From Artemisia argyi (taxonomy: Eukaryota; Streptophyta; Magnoliopsida; Asterales; Asteraceae): a stretch of 64,000 bases of DNA. Positions 1 through 11,716 of the stretch are shown here, in pieces; the stretch's first letter is position 1; every line of letters begins with the position of its first letter. The notes under the pieces are model-generated. The model did not search any database. It was given only the letters and a program-made list of their open reading frames with translations, and was not told the origin of the DNA. Position numbers and translations under genes: made by a program. Location of the stretch: assembly GCA_030686995.1 (NCBI GenBank), contig CM060708.1, forward strand, positions 263,083,544 through 263,147,543, in the 5' to 3' direction.

Positions 1-475
1 GCTCAAACATGTCTCCACCACCAAGAGTATCACCACCACATCCTACAACTTCACACGCCATTCCTATGTTGCATGTTCAAACCCTCACCCAAGACAACTA
101 TCAAGCTCCACCACCATCACCTTCCTCCGAACACTTAATGTTCGTTGAGGCACTAAAAGAAACCCATGAGCTTAGTGCTCTTTTAGCCTTACATCTTGCT
201 CAACGCAATTTGGATCCACCTTCATCTAGATCACCCTCATCACCACACAACATAAATCAACTTGAGAAGCATGTCAACAGTTGACCTTGTTGCATCTTTC
301 TCCTAAAAACCATTGCATTCAATGAACACTTCACTTGGATTGAATATCTTCTCACTAGATCACATCCAATACCCTCACTTGAACAACATCCAAAACCTTA
401 ATCAACCTCTTCCACTACAAACTCTCCACAACCAAACTCTCCAACATTCATGACCCAAACATATACCTCCATTAA
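1..475 (+). pseudogene. Broken 3' part of the proline-rich accessory ORF of the non-autonomous SIRE-like family
   Basis: Residues from position 9 read MSPPPRVSPPHPTTSHAIPM and match the C-terminal half of the ORF at 16505-17335. A TGA near 282-284 replaces the cysteine codon TGC of the other copy, just before its Cys-Pro-Cys-Cys stretch. Downstream there are also small deletions relative to the intact copy, up to the equivalent stop near 475. The piece is rich in Pro, Ser and His, with a Leu-rich central helix (EThELSALLALHLAQRNL). No known domain is recognised. It is a decayed copy, and its main value is as a comparator for the intact ORF. Confidence 0.75.
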
Positions 476-914
476 TCCAACAACCTTACCCTAACTCAAC
501 CATCTTCATTCCAAACACTCCATCATCAACCATCTAAGCATACTATATGCTTATGGTTTTCACTTTCAAATACGAATCAACCAACCTTTTGTTACAAGCA
601 AGTCCGATGGCTCTCTTTGGCAAATTAGGATCTTTAACATAATCTCTTTGAATTAATTGTTATGTATCCTTAATATTTGTTTGCTATGCTTGTTATTTGT
701 ATATTGCATATTCTTCTATATATGCTTGTGCTTCTAATATTTTTCTTGCGAGCATTCCATATCTCGATCCCTTGGTGCCATCGAACAAGGGGGAGCACAC
801 ATCAAGGGGGAACTTTCATCCCGTCCAACTTCATTTATGTTTGTAGACTTAACAAACATAAAATTTTGGAAACATATATATTTTGTTGGTATTTTATTTA
901 TTCATTACTCATTA
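476..914 (+). other. Non-coding 3' internal spacer of the element
   Basis: Between the broken ORF and the LTR. It contains two GA-rich tracts (AAGGGGGAGCA near 787 and CAAGGGGGAAC near 806) resembling secondary polypurine tracts; the same pair occurs at 17660-17685 in the complete copy. The short open frame 677-925 has no counterpart in the other copy and is not called. Confidence 0.6.
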
Positions 915-1312
915 TGTTGATATAAATAATGCCTAAAAACATTATTAACATATATCGATATCTCTATGTTTTGATAATCACAAAACGTAAACTCATTGAA
1001 CTACAAATTATGACGTAAACAAGTATTTAGTCGTGAATATTTGTTTTAGCATCCTTATCACTTAAGGTATGAATAAACAAAGTGTCTAATACATTTTATG
1101 ATCAAAGAAATTTTTATTTTTACAAACCTTACATTTTATTAAAGTGGGACAAACATTTTTAAACTTATACAAAATAATTTTGTATTTATAAGAAATGTTT
1201 TATTCAAAATAAATAGTTTTAATTCAAATTTAAACCCAAAAAACGGCTACATTCTTCAGGAAAGACCTCCCCCAAAAAAGACAAAAAATCTGAAGAAAAA
1301 ATATTTTTTATT

Positions 1313-1401
1313 AGGCGGCCCCCTTAATTATACTAGGCGGTCCCCTTAATTATTAAGGGGACCGGCCACGCTCCCAAACAGTATTTTTTCCCTTATAAAT
1401 A
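1313..1401 (+). promoter_or_regulatory. Box array plus TATA in the SIRE-like LTR
   Basis: Two direct boxes of the type GGCGGCCCCCTTAAT (the second with T for C) are followed by one inverted box, ATTAAGGGGACCGGCC. About 25 bp later comes TATAAATA (1394-1401). The order, direct-direct-inverted then TATA, is the same in the copies at 11717, 18185 and 16253. Confidence 0.6.
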
Positions 1402-1687
1402 CTGGTTCATTCCACAGATTTTTCTCACCTTTTGCACGAAAATTTTCAGTCCCAATCCCTTCAAACAAAACATCCTTCTAAATCCTTTGATCATAAGATT
1501 ATAAGTCTTTGTTTCAAGTGATCCAATCCTTCACCACTCAAAGTGCAAGAGAAGAATCTTCCCTATCATAAAGCCAAAAATGTATTAGGATCTAGTTAGT
1601 ATTTATTTGATGTTGTGAGTTATGTATATGTAATAAGTAGATCAAGATGATCTTACTTAGTAGTGAGTTTATGAGTGAGTAAGAAGT

Positions 1688-1872
1688 AGTGGGAAAAAGT
1701 AGTAGTGTGGAGAAGTCATGAAGTTGTGAAGAAGTAGATGTGTGAATATGTAGTGGAGTATAGAAGAAGTTGTGAAGTAGTGAAGAAGTCGTGAAGTCGT
1801 GAAGCCATGAAGAAGTCGTGAAGTTGTGAAGCCATGAAGAAGTCGTGAAATCGTGTAGAAGTTGTGTAGTGA
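1688..1872 (+). repeat. GAAGT(C/T)GTGAA minisatellite in the LTR
   Basis: Short, imperfect tandem units such as GAAGAAGTCGTGAAGT and GTGAAGCCATGAAGAAGTC run through this stretch. In the same part of the LTR, the younger copies (12240-12500 and 18720-18970) carry a different, longer unit, so the minisatellite turns over quickly. Confidence 0.75.
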
Positions 1873-3174
1873 TCGAAGTAGTGTTGTGAGATTGGTTCTA
1901 GCTACTATTAGAACTCGACATTTAGCTTAGTGTCGTTAAATTGTGTAAGCAAAAGTTGTGTATGGTTTTCTCCGCCAAAAGGGAGCTTGTTGAGTAGTGA
2001 AGAAAACTCTCGAGTAGGTGACTCGGGGAGTGGAGTAGGGCAAGGAAGGTGTCCTTGTAGCCGAACCACTATAAATCATCGTGTCCGGTTTGCATTTCCT
2101 TTCTCTTATCTCTTTTCATTCATTCTTGCATTTATCGCTTTACATCTATGCTGCCTATATGTCTTAGTTGTTGCTTATATAGTTGTGATGATTGATTGTG
2201 TTGTACATAGAAGTTAATATTGTGATTGTGTGTATAATTATATGATATGGTCAAATAGATTATTATTCACACTTCTCATATTAAGTTTAACTTGATAGAT
2301 AATTTGATACAAAACGTTTTGAGATTTTAAAAGGAAAACGTATTCACACAAAGACCGACCAAAGCTCCATTCATAAAACTAAGTTTTTCCAAAAGCTTAC
2401 ATATATAATTGATCATATTGATTATATGGTGTTTACATACTAAATTCTAATTAAAGGTTTTCCAAACAAACAATTGAATAAATTCGAATCAACATTTTGA
2501 AACAAAGTTTTTTTATAAAATGAAAAAGAGGGGAAAACTATTTAACCCCCCCTTCTAGTTTTCCACACATTACTTAAAAATATAATGGAGTAAGATAACA
2601 TAACATCATTATCTATATCTTTATATTTGTATATTGTCTAGTTATGCTCTTGTTTGTAAAAGAAAAATACATTATGTGAAAACCGTAGAGGGGTGAATAC
2701 GTTTCCATTTAAAAGCTTAAAACTTTTGTATCAAATGACCAATCAAGTTTGATGTAATATGAAAAGTGTCAATACAAGTCCTTTAAGAACTAGTAATAAT
2801 ATAAAGCATCAAGTAAGGCATATCACAACAACACAAACTTAGACATATTATAAATAACATGCCATAACACAAAACATAACTAACACAATATAAGCAACAA
2901 ACTACTCAAGACAAAATGCTATGCAAGATATAAATGTAAAGCGATAAATGAGAAAGTAAACGTCGAGAGATAAGTAAAGAAAACGCAAACTCGGACACGG
3001 CGATTTATAGTGGTTCGGTCACGAAGCTCCTCTTTGACCTACTCCACTCCCTGAGTACCCAACTCGAGGGTTACTTCACTAATCAACAAGCTCCATTCTC
3101 TGCAGAGAAAACCATACAATGTCGCTTACATTAATTTTCGACACTAAGCCAAATGTCGATCTTAGCTAGTATCA

Positions 3175-3410
3175 ATCTACCACGATCTACCCGATCCTCA
3201 CAAATCACACAAGCTAGATCCACATGATCTACACACGATCTACCCGATCTACTCACGATCTACCCGATCCTTACTAATCACACAATCAACACACCGTACA
3301 CGATCTACCCAATCTACCCTTGATCCACTTGATCAACATACAAGATCACTAGCTACAAGAGATCTCTAAGATCTCAACAAGATCACAATGATCTACACTC
3401 ACAAGACTAA
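3175..3410 (-). repeat. GATCTACC-type tandem repeats in the solo LTR
   Basis: Repeated CACGATCTACCCGATC units, varying from 12 to 20 bp. They occupy the position held by unrelated minisatellites in the 915 and 11357 LTRs: same place, different sequence. Confidence 0.7.
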
Positions 3411-3691
3411 ACAAAGATAATGACTACTTGATGTATCTCAAGATACAACAAGCTTATAACAAGTAATGCAAGTGCACTACTCAATGGCTCTAACACTTTG
3501 TATCTTCTTGATACTTTGTATTCTTCTCTTGGACTAGAAGAGGAATGAAGGTGATCACTTGAATGGATGATTGGACCACTCTAAAACAAACTAAGACTCT
3601 CTAAATGATCAAATAAAGTGATCTAAATAAGAAGGGATTAGACAAGAGAATAATGACTGGAAAAATCAGCTTGAAAGTGTAAAATGGTCCA

Positions 3692-3790
3692 CTATTATAG
3701 GCAAAGAGAAAAATGACCGTTACAGGGGGACGGTACCACTAAATACCCGACGGTACCACTAAATTTAGTGGTACCGTGGTACCGTCCCAG
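3692..3790 (-). promoter_or_regulatory. GGTACCACTAAAT box array plus TATA, minus strand
   Basis: On the plus strand there are two direct GACGGTACCACTAAAT units followed by an inverted ATTTAGTGGTACCGT unit and a further GGTACCGTCCC. On the minus strand the array is followed about 30 bp later by CCTATAATAG (about 3692-3702). The layout equals that of the GGCGGCCCCC array of the related family, although the box sequence is different. Confidence 0.55.
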
Positions 3791-4214
3791 ACAGAGACGC
3801 TCCAAATTTTGTTTTTAGTGGTGAAAGTTTATTTGGGGGAGTTTGGAGCTGATTTAGGTAAAAATATAGCTGTTGGGATTTTTGAAATGATTTTTTCAAA
3901 TAAAACATTTCTTTATAATTCAAAAATAATTTGTAAAATGTATTTTTGAAAAAAGAATGTTTTGTCACATTAAAATGTGAAGTTTAGAAAAATATAATCC
4001 TTTGAAAACCTTGAGTGATTTACGTCGGGATGGAAATCTACGACTTTGTTGAAGCATGATTGAGACGTCCGGAGGTGTTGATGTAAGTAAGCATTGATGA
4101 TATATGTTTACAAGTAACTTGCGTATTTTACGTTATGCATTACAGGTTACATGTTTGTCATTATTAAAACCGAATAACCCGTTTAGTTGAAATATCGTAA
4201 TATTTACACTAACA

Positions 4215-4354
4215 CACTAGACAGATTAGTTATTCATCTCACGTTGAATGAAAAAAGAAAGAGCTTTCAGAAAAACCTCTACAGAAACAAAAACTCACGA
4301 ACAAACTGCCTTTAGTGTCATAACTCAAGTTATCTCATAACTCAGCGTCACGTC
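4215..4354. other. Left flank of the outer retrotransposon, probably PIF/Harbinger or MITE end
   Basis: Removing the outer retrotransposon and one ACGTC copy joins this flank to 49558 onward, giving a run with CAGCGTCACGTCAGCGCCAC. That style is common at the ends of Asteraceae PIF/Harbinger elements and MITEs. No terminal inverted repeat was resolved, so the assignment rests on the Harbinger ORF1 remnant lying immediately beyond the right junction. Confidence 0.35.
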
Positions 4355-5797
4355 TGATGCGTGGAATTGCACCCTCGCAAAAGGTTTTACCTCTCAAGGG
4401 ATCTTGAGAAGCTTGCAATCCCTACCAGGTATTGTACCTATTCGTTGTAGTATAGTATAGTGACAAGTACCGGGGGATTGATCGTTCAACTCAGGAATAG
4501 TGTTCCCTAGGATTAAAAAGTCTACTAAACTAGGTCTAAAGGTGAAGGATGATTCTTTTTGTATTTTTATATTTTGATGAAAGCAAGTAAAATTTCGGGT
4601 ATTGAAGGAGTGGGCGGAATTAGTTGCTAGTCAACTAACCCAATTAACTAAAGATGTAATCAAAATAAAATAAAATAAACTAAAACTAATTTGTGGTGTA
4701 AACAATAATAAGAGAAAATGTGTTTACTTAGATTTCATTACTCCCTAGATATCTTTTACCGGTTGATTAGCTTGTTACAATTGCATGGATGACGAGTTAT
4801 ATTCCTTAATATTAGTCATAGGGCCGTGTACGAAATTCCCTAACTCTATAAGCTCCTACTTCACTCTTATGTCAAGCCGACTAAAAGCTCCTAACATGGG
4901 ATCACTAGAATTCGCTCATGCATTAAATACAACCATAAATCGTAGTACACCTCCGATCATATTTCTTAAGACGTTCAAGCAAGTTACCAATTGGAAGTCT
5001 GCCAGTTTTCTTAAGCCTAACATCGAATACAATCATCCACAACAATTATAAACAAGCCATCAACCAATAGTCAACATCTAGGTTTCATTACATCTCAGCG
5101 AACACAATAAAAACCTAGCATAGCATGTTAAAGAGAAGAAAAGCATAAGATAGAATCACACAACACATAGACATATTGTATGATTAATGGAAAACTTATC
5201 TTCAATTAAACATGGAAGGAACAAGGGTTGAAACCCTTATTATCACATAAAATTCGTCTAGGGTTTATACAAAGAAGCTCTCCAAAAGTTCCACACTTTT
5301 ATGAATGAAAATTAGAAAACTATATATATATTTTACACGTTGACGGCGTCACGTTTTAGCTTGTGACACCGTCAACTCGCCGCCAAGATAAAATTCGTAT
5401 TGCCTATATCCACTTCTAACGCCGTTATGTGTAAATTTACTCTGGGCCGTCACATGTATTTTGACCCTGACGGCCTTGGTGACGCCGTCAGGCCAAATTG
5501 CTTTGAAATTGTTCTGGGCCGTGATGTGTTTTTTCCACATCCACCTCTTTTGCCACTCTTGACGCCGTCACTTACATTGCCTTGACTCCGTCAGGTACTG
5601 TTCCCAGCAAGGATTTTGAGACTTTGTCGTTTGATTCACTTTTTCGCTCCAAAAACATCCAAAATGCTTCCTTTTGTAAATTTCCTCTCAGAAGTACCTA
5701 AAATGACAAAAGGAACGATTTAGGGCAATAATTGATCAAATAATTATGAATTCGGGCATAAATGACCCCCCAAAAGCGGTACACTTTTCGCCTTATC
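4355..5797 (-). repeat. 3' LTR of the outer Athila/Tat-like element
   Basis: On the plus strand it runs from TGATGCGTGGAATTGCACC to TTTTCGCCTTATCA. It matches 29051-29525 plus 48584-49557 throughout, with scattered substitutions. The purine tract of the element (read on minus, AAGTGTAAGGGTATT) abuts its right edge, which fixes this copy as the 3' LTR. The plus-strand open frames inside it (for example 4785-5051) are not genes. Confidence 0.88.
5321..5600 (-). promoter_or_regulatory. TGACGNCGTCA palindrome cluster upstream of TATA
   Basis: On the minus strand, about seven full or degenerate TGACGNCGTCA palindromes lie between 5600 and 5341 (clear ones at 5341-5351 and around 5485 and 5562). 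They are followed 10 bp later by TATATATATA (5321-5330). TGACG is the core half-site bound by plant TGA-class bZIP factors (as-1 type). The position just upstream of the TATA box suggests an enhancer in U3. Confidence 0.6.
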
Positions 5798-5835
5798 AAA
5801 TACCCTTACACTTGAGATTTGATTGTCCTCAAGCA
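5798..5835 (-). other. Polypurine-tract region next to the 3' LTR
   Basis: On the minus strand the sequence ends CTCAAGTGTAAGGGTATT directly before the LTR start TGATAAGGCG. The context, a 'TGAGGACAA...CTCAAGTGTGGGGG'-like tract, is typical of Athila/Tat elements in dicots. Confidence 0.6.
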
Positions 5836-7022
5836 AATGCGCTTTTATTCTAATCAAAATACAAGTTAGGGGTCATTTAAAAATAAGATAAAAGTAATTA
5901 CAACAAATAATCGTTCCACTTAAAACCAAAAACAAGCACGGAGGTTATACACTAGCACCTTACAAATAGTGTTTAGATACTCACATCTTTCGGGTGTAAT
6001 AAAGTATATATCACAATAAGGAAATTGAAAACATCTCTCATTACTTGTCATAGCAAATAGATTACCATAGGCTTGGGAAAGGTTCAAACCTCCACCACTT
6101 GGCGTAAGCACCTAGGATAAACTATCAAAGAGGTCTTTTAAAGGGTTATAACATGAGGTGTAAGGATATGGTAAACATGGTTTTGTTGGATAAAGGCAAT
6201 ATTTACTGGTGGCGAGTTAATCATCTTGGTCAATTACATGTACAATGTAGCGTTGCTAAGCCAAGACTCGACTCGACTTAAGCTAATAAATCAAAAATAA
6301 CAAAAACATAAAACAAAAATAGAATGAAACGGGATGGTAGTCCGTATGTTTTTTTCTCTTTTCCTTTTTCTATTTTTTTTCTTTTTCTTAATTTTTTGAT
6401 TTTTTTTATTTTTGATTTTTTTTTATTTTTTTTTGCATACACTTTTACCATACCATCCAAATTAATACAACATAGGGAATTTGCATTCCCCCTACACTTG
6501 AACTTTTACATACTTTACAAATAACTATTCTAATAACTCGAATTAAGATAACCAAAATACTTGGAGCACTTTTAAAATTAACGCACATATGGGGGTAGTA
6601 ATTGACGTCATCCCCATTATTCCATAACACTAGTACTTTACCCATGAGTCCCAATCGTCCCAAAACAATATGTTCAATATATGACTCGACTTAGCAACCA
6701 TGTAATCAATTAGATAATTAACTAAGGGTTTAAACAAATAACAATAATGCGCTAAAGATGAGTGCATACACGGAAGGCTAAGGCGATTTGGTTGCACATT
6801 TGGGGTAGATTGTAACAAATTCTTCCTTTAAGTAAAACGCTTAAAGTTAGAAACGAAAAGATAGGCTCGGAGGGGTGTACTAGGGGTATCGTGTACTAAA
6901 AATGAGTACAACGCAAAGGTGTGGGAGAATTAATTGACTTTAGTAGTCAATTTAATTGACTTAAATGGTTAAGTAATTATGATACAGGTTTAACACAAGG
7001 GTGATCCTAATGCCTCTTATCA
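5836..7022 (-). other. Non-coding 3' internal region of the outer element
   Basis: No protein is recognisable. A T-rich run (6345-6435) gives low-complexity open frames on both strands, which I reject. The stretch 6230-7022 recurs at 8739-8776 plus 20539-21282, the same place in the inner element, at roughly 90% by eye. Confidence 0.65.
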
Positions 7023-7027
7023 TGTAA

Positions 7028-8448
7028 TGATGCGTAGGGATTGCACCAGCATTTACCTCTCGAGGGATCTCGAGAAGCTTACAACCCCCACCAGGCAGTG
7101 TACCTGATCGATGTAGTATAGTATAATGACAAGTACTGGAGGATTGATCGTTCAGCTAGGAATAGTGTCGCTAGGATTAGAAAACCTAAAGACTAGGTCT
7201 AGAGGTGAGGGATGATTCTTTTTGTATTTTTTTATATTTTTTAGAAAGCAAGTAAAAATCTCGGGTTTGAAGGAGTTTGGGCGGAATTAGTTGCTAATCA
7301 ACTAACCCAATACTAAGATGCAATCAAAATAAAATACTGGAAATGAAAATAAACTAAATTATACTAAAGTTGTTAGCAATATGTGGGAGAATTGTGTTTA
7401 CTTAGATTTCACTACTCCCTAGATATCTTTTACACGTTAATTACTTGTTATAGTTGCGTGGATGACGGATTGTATTCCTTAATACCATTCATGGGGTGGC
7501 GTACTTACTTCCCCAATCCTATGAGCGCCTACTTCACTCCTATGTCGAGCCGGCTAAGAAGCTCTTAACATGGGATCATTAGATTTTACTCATGCATTAA
7601 ATACAACCAATAAAACCTAGTACACATCGGTTCATGTTTCCTAAGACGTTCAAGCATGTTACACAATGGAGATCTGCCAGTTTTCTTAAGCCTGACATTG
7701 AAATCATTCATCCAATACAACCATAAACAAGTAATCAACACATAATTAACATCTAGGTTTCATTAGATCTAAGCAAACACAAGATAGATCTAGCCTAGCA
7801 TGTTGAAATCAAGACAAGTAAAAGATAAATTCAAACAACACATAGACATATTGAATGAATTAAGAGAAGACTTATCTCAATTGAACATGAAAGGATTCAA
7901 GGGATGAAAACCCTTGAAAACACTGTAAAATATGACCTAGGGTTTACAAAGTTTGGCCCTAGTTTTCTCCACACAAGTTCCTCTCTAATGAATGAAAAAT
8001 AGAAAACTATATATAGATTTTGATAGGTGACGGCGTCAAGAACAAAAGTCTGACGCCGTCATCTCGCCGCCAAATAGTTTCTCGGACTGCCTAGATCTGG
8101 GTCTGACGTCGTAATGTATTCCCTTGTGCAGGCCGTCACCAAATTAACTCTTGACGCCCTTGTTGTGACGCCGTCAGGTTTGCACTGGGTCGTCATGGTT
8201 TTTACTCTTGACACCGTCAGGATCTTCCTCTTGACGCCGTCAGGTACTGTTCTCAGCATGGAAAATTAAGTCTTTGGCGTTTTCTTCACTTTTATGCTCC
8301 AAAAACGTCCGAATTGCTTCCTTTTCCAGAATTCACTCCCAAAGTACCTAAAATCACAAAAGGAACGATTTAGGGCAATATTTGATCAAATAAATTCAAT
8401 TCCGGGCTTAAATAACCCCCTAAAAGTGATTCATTTTTCGCCTCATCA
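7028..8448 (-). repeat. Left LTR of the inner Athila/Tat-like element
   Basis: Plus-strand ends are TGATGCGTAGGGATTGCACC and TTCGCCTCATCA. TGTAA lies on both sides (7023-7027, 8449-8453), so taken alone it looks like a solo LTR. A near-identical LTR lies at 23596-25017. Confidence 0.88.
8009..8255 (-). promoter_or_regulatory. TGACGNCGTCA cluster plus TATA in the inner LTR
   Basis: On minus, several palindromic TGACGNCGTCA sites (8028-8038, 8050-8060 and more up to about 8250) precede CTATATATAG (8008-8017), leaving about 11 bp to the nearest palindrome. The same array occurs at 24578-24825. Confidence 0.6.
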
Positions 8449-8738
8449 TGTAATAAATCTTACTACACGAATGTAGTCTCACTTGCGGTCTCGGGATGTA
8501 TCACTAACGTAAGTTCTAGAATCTAAGTACTACCGGTACACTAATAAGCACTAATAATGAATGCTTTTCCTAACAAATCTAAAGGCGAACCTCACATATT
8601 TGGGTGGAAAATTTTTCTGAGTGGTATGGTTTTTGTGCTAGTCATACAACTCCAATCCATGAGACGCTCATTAAGGCTAAAGCTTCAATCCTAAATGTTG
8701 TAAAAAAATTTAAATTTGGCGCTAAAATTGTCTTAACA
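8449..8738 (-). repeat. Duplicate of the outer-element flank (25018-25308)
   Basis: This 290-bp stretch matches 25018-25308 with only about half a dozen differences, whereas it differs from the homologous inner-element copy at 21283-21572 at many sites. It begins with the target repeat TGTAA and ends at an abrupt junction to the 6230-like sequence at 8739. The plus-strand open frame 8604-8996 crosses the next junction and is not a gene. Confidence 0.8.
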
Positions 8739-9155
8739 ATCTTGGTTAATTACATGTACAATATGGCGTTGCTAAGTGTGACAACCGGCAATTTTGGGAG
8801 CCATTTTGAAAACCCGCATTACGTTAAAGTTCGTTTAAAAATTTTATTTGGAAATTTTATTCGTAACGAACTTGTAAGACCTATTTTATGGTTAATTATA
8901 TTTAATGTCGTTATGGGATTCGAGAATTATTTAATGATTCGTTATGGAATTTTTATTGGAGATTTATTTTTGAGTTCTCACTTGGTACTACGTTGACTCC
9001 GGCACTACGATTACCTAACAGGAATTTTATGACTCGATTTTATGAGTTCGACTATATTTAATTATTTACGGGATGTTTCGTGAGATATTAAACGTTTGAA
9101 ATGAGTTCGGGTTTCGGACCGTGTGTTTTACACTTACCCATTTTTACCCACTCAT

Positions 9156-9156
9156 A

Positions 9157-9250
<94 letters not shown>
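9156..9250. repeat. (ATT)n microsatellite in the solo LTR
   Basis: About 95 bp of uninterrupted trinucleotide repeat, at the same LTR position as the arrays at 29923-30030 and 39975-40010. It produces spurious poly-Ile and poly-Asn open frames. Confidence 0.95.
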
Positions 9251-9251
<1 letters not shown>

Positions 9252-11716
9252 AAACTTTTTTAAAAAAAAAAAGAGAGTTATACAATTGGTCCTTGTTGGG
9301 TCGGTTCACAAACAACACACACAAACACCCTCACCTTCCTCACAGTCTCTCTCTTTTTCTTTCTTGACTAACCCTAGCCGCCCCAACAATTTCCGGCCAC
9401 CACCACAGTCACCGCCGGTCACCACCCTACACCACCACCACTAATCAATTCCCCATCAACTATTCTCTTAGAACTACCACTACACACGCCCATTTACCTC
9501 TTATTTCACCTCGAATCACCACCACTTTCTTGTTTTTGGAAGGTTGTCACGGTTTGAGTATTAAAGATCGAAGGTGAGACGAGTTTCACTTGTATTCTTG
9601 ATAAAAACGTGACCTAGGGTCACGACTTAATGAGATTCGGTTGGGTTTATATATAAAAACATGGAATACTTATGGGTTTTGGTTGGAAGCATGTTTTCTA
9701 AAAGGTTTGGTATCCGGGTTTGGTGTGTCTTGATGGTTCGATCGAACCGTGAGTCTAAGACTCACGGCATGGTTTTAGATCCGAGCTTAGGGGCTCGATT
9801 TACTTGCTACTTTTGGTCTTGAGATTGTGGTTTCATGTTTTGCTTGGGTTGGAATATTGGTTCGACTCGTTGGAGTCACGGCTTGATGCCGTATATGGTT
9901 GATTGTTGCCGAGACCCTATGTGGTCAAATTGGCAATTTGGGTGTGCTCCTTGGAGCCGTATTTGTGACCCTTTGATTTTTAGTTCGAGTCCTTGTGGCT
10001 CGTGGTTTGTACCGAGACTCATTTGAGTCGAGAAACTCGGGTTTGGCTTGGTAAACCAACCCGAATGTGAACCTTGGTTATATTTATTTTTCCTTATTAT
10101 TTTGTTGTTAACTTGGTATTGATTTCGGCATTGGTTGACTTTTGGCCGAATACTTGTGGGTCGAGATCATGTTTGGTCTCGACAATGGATTATGGTATTG
10201 AGAAGTTGTTGACGAAAAGTGTTATTGGGGACCGATTGTGAGATGGTCACTTAGAATGACGGAGATAGGTTAGTCGGGTGCCGTAGTCGGACCCTATTGT
10301 TGTAGCACGTGGATTGGGATTGTTTTGGACGGAGATGTATTGATTATTATGACTTTTACATATTATTTTGGACTTGGACAATGATCCGAGAGTCATGACT
10401 CGGACATGTGACCATTTCGTATGACTCGATAACTATTTACAATTTAAAACACAAATAATAGAACTTGTAATAATATTATTGGTAATATAAACGTTTATAT
10501 GAATATATAGACGTGAATAACGTATATATAATTGTATAAATGCGTATATTAATAATAACAAAGATCACGAGTTGTATTATAAATAATACGACTAAATATA
10601 TTATGCTACGAGAGATGCTACGAGAGTAGCGTAATATTATTGGAAGTATTATTAAAAAGAATAAATACTATAAAACGAGAAATTCTCGACGTTAACTAAA
10701 TATCAAATGAAATGTTGTTTTATATATATAACGAGTAAAACTATCGAGTTATGCGGAGTCGTGGTCTCTTGAGTCTAGGTAAGTTATTGTTTGTGACTTT
10801 TGTGTTGTCACGGATATATGACGATTAATATAAACATTTTCTATAACTAAATAACTTACTTAACCGACAGGTTAAACTGAGTTATTTGGCTATACGAAAT
10901 GAGTATATTAATGGGCATCGTATCCTACGACGCCCATAGGTTGTGGTATATGTAGAGGATAATAAATTGCTAAATACATATATCGGGAAATCTGGCCAAT
11001 TTGACGATGTATATAAGGAGTTTATTAAACTACGATATATACCATATAGTATTTATGTGCTATATGCTTTAGGATTAGATGTAATCTTGGAACGGTATGT
11101 TACGTAAATAAATATTGGGATTATCAAATCGACGGATTTGATAAACTTCGACGATTTATTTAAATAATATATTGAGCTAATATTAGATCTATAGTTTATT
11201 TTATCATTCTTTTGTGTGTCCTTTTCGGTTTATTTGTGTCGACCCACCACCCGTATGGATACCAAACGTAATTACGCCAAACTAATACGAAATGGATTTT
11301 CGGAAAATAAAACGGAATACGTCCGGGTTTGGGAATATTTTAAAATTGAGGAAATGTGTTGATATAAATAATTGACTAAAAACATTATTCATATCTTTCG
11401 ATATCTCTAAGTTTTGATAATCACAAAACGAAAACTCATCAAACCAAAGGTTATGACGTAAACAAGTATTTAGTAGTAAATACTCACTTTCACCATTTAA
11501 TCACTTAAGGTATGAATAAACAAAGTGATTAATGTATTATAAGATCAAAAGAAATCTTGTCTTAAGACATAACATTTTATAAAATGATTTTAACATTTTA
11601 TATATATTTGTAAATCATTTTTGGAATAGCTTTATTAAACCACAAAAATATGATTTCAAATTTCCAACCAAAAAGGGCAAATTTTATCCAGAAAAACTTT
11701 TCAAACGTTCAGGAGG

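Larger units (their letters stand above)
1..2567 (+). mobile_element. 3' part of a non-autonomous SIRE-like copia element, truncated by the window edge
   Basis: The sequence aligns by eye with 16841-19626, the 3' half of the complete element at 11357-19626: end of a proline-rich ORF, a G-rich spacer, then an LTR. The purine tract that directly precedes the LTR in the complete copy is missing here, so a small deletion lies just before 915. The GAGGGGGAGCA-like tracts at about 787-815 remain. It is clearly more diverged than the 11357 copy. Its 5' half and left duplication lie outside the window; the base run after its LTR is CATTA (2568-2572). Confidence 0.85.
915..2567 (+). repeat. 3' LTR of the non-autonomous SIRE-like element
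   Basis: The LTR starts TGTTGATATAAATAA and ends CCTTCTAGTTTTCCACA, as do the LTRs at 11357 and 17826, but it is shorter (1,653 bp against about 1,800) and clearly older. It holds a box array and TATA box near 1313-1401, a GAAGT-GTGAA minisatellite, and the conserved downstream block with CTCGGGGAGTGGAGTAGGGC and CCGAACCACTATAAATC. Confidence 0.88.
2675..4214 (-). mobile_element. Minus-strand solo LTR of a second SIRE-like copia family
   Basis: Read on the minus strand it starts TGTTAGTGTAAATATTACG and ends CGGTTTTCACA. It contains the block shared with the 11357 family (GGTTTTCTCTGCAGAG, a CTCGAGTTGGGTACTCAGGG segment, CGAACCACTATAAATC in reverse at about 3000-3120), so the two families are related. 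Candidate flanking repeats are CATTA (2670-2674) and CACTA (4215-4219), one mismatch, as expected for an old insertion. No internal region is attached. The right boundary is less certain than the left. Confidence 0.65.

Noticed and set aside
2568..2674. CATTA after the first LTR (2568-2572) and before the solo LTR (2670-2674) as a single shared duplication
   Set aside because: The two LTRs belong to different families and strands; the repeat of a 5-mer is probably chance, and CACTA at 4215 pairs better with the second.
6278..6524. Lys-rich and Phe-rich opposing open frames
   Set aside because: A T-rich low-complexity run, not conserved as an ORF in the second copy at 20600.
8604..8996. 130-aa open frame
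   Set aside because: It crosses the recombination junction at 8739 and the LTR start at 8777, so it cannot be a single gene.
9088..9444. Poly-Ile and poly-Asn open frames on both strands
   Set aside because: Produced by the ATT microsatellite; the same holds for 29818-30151.
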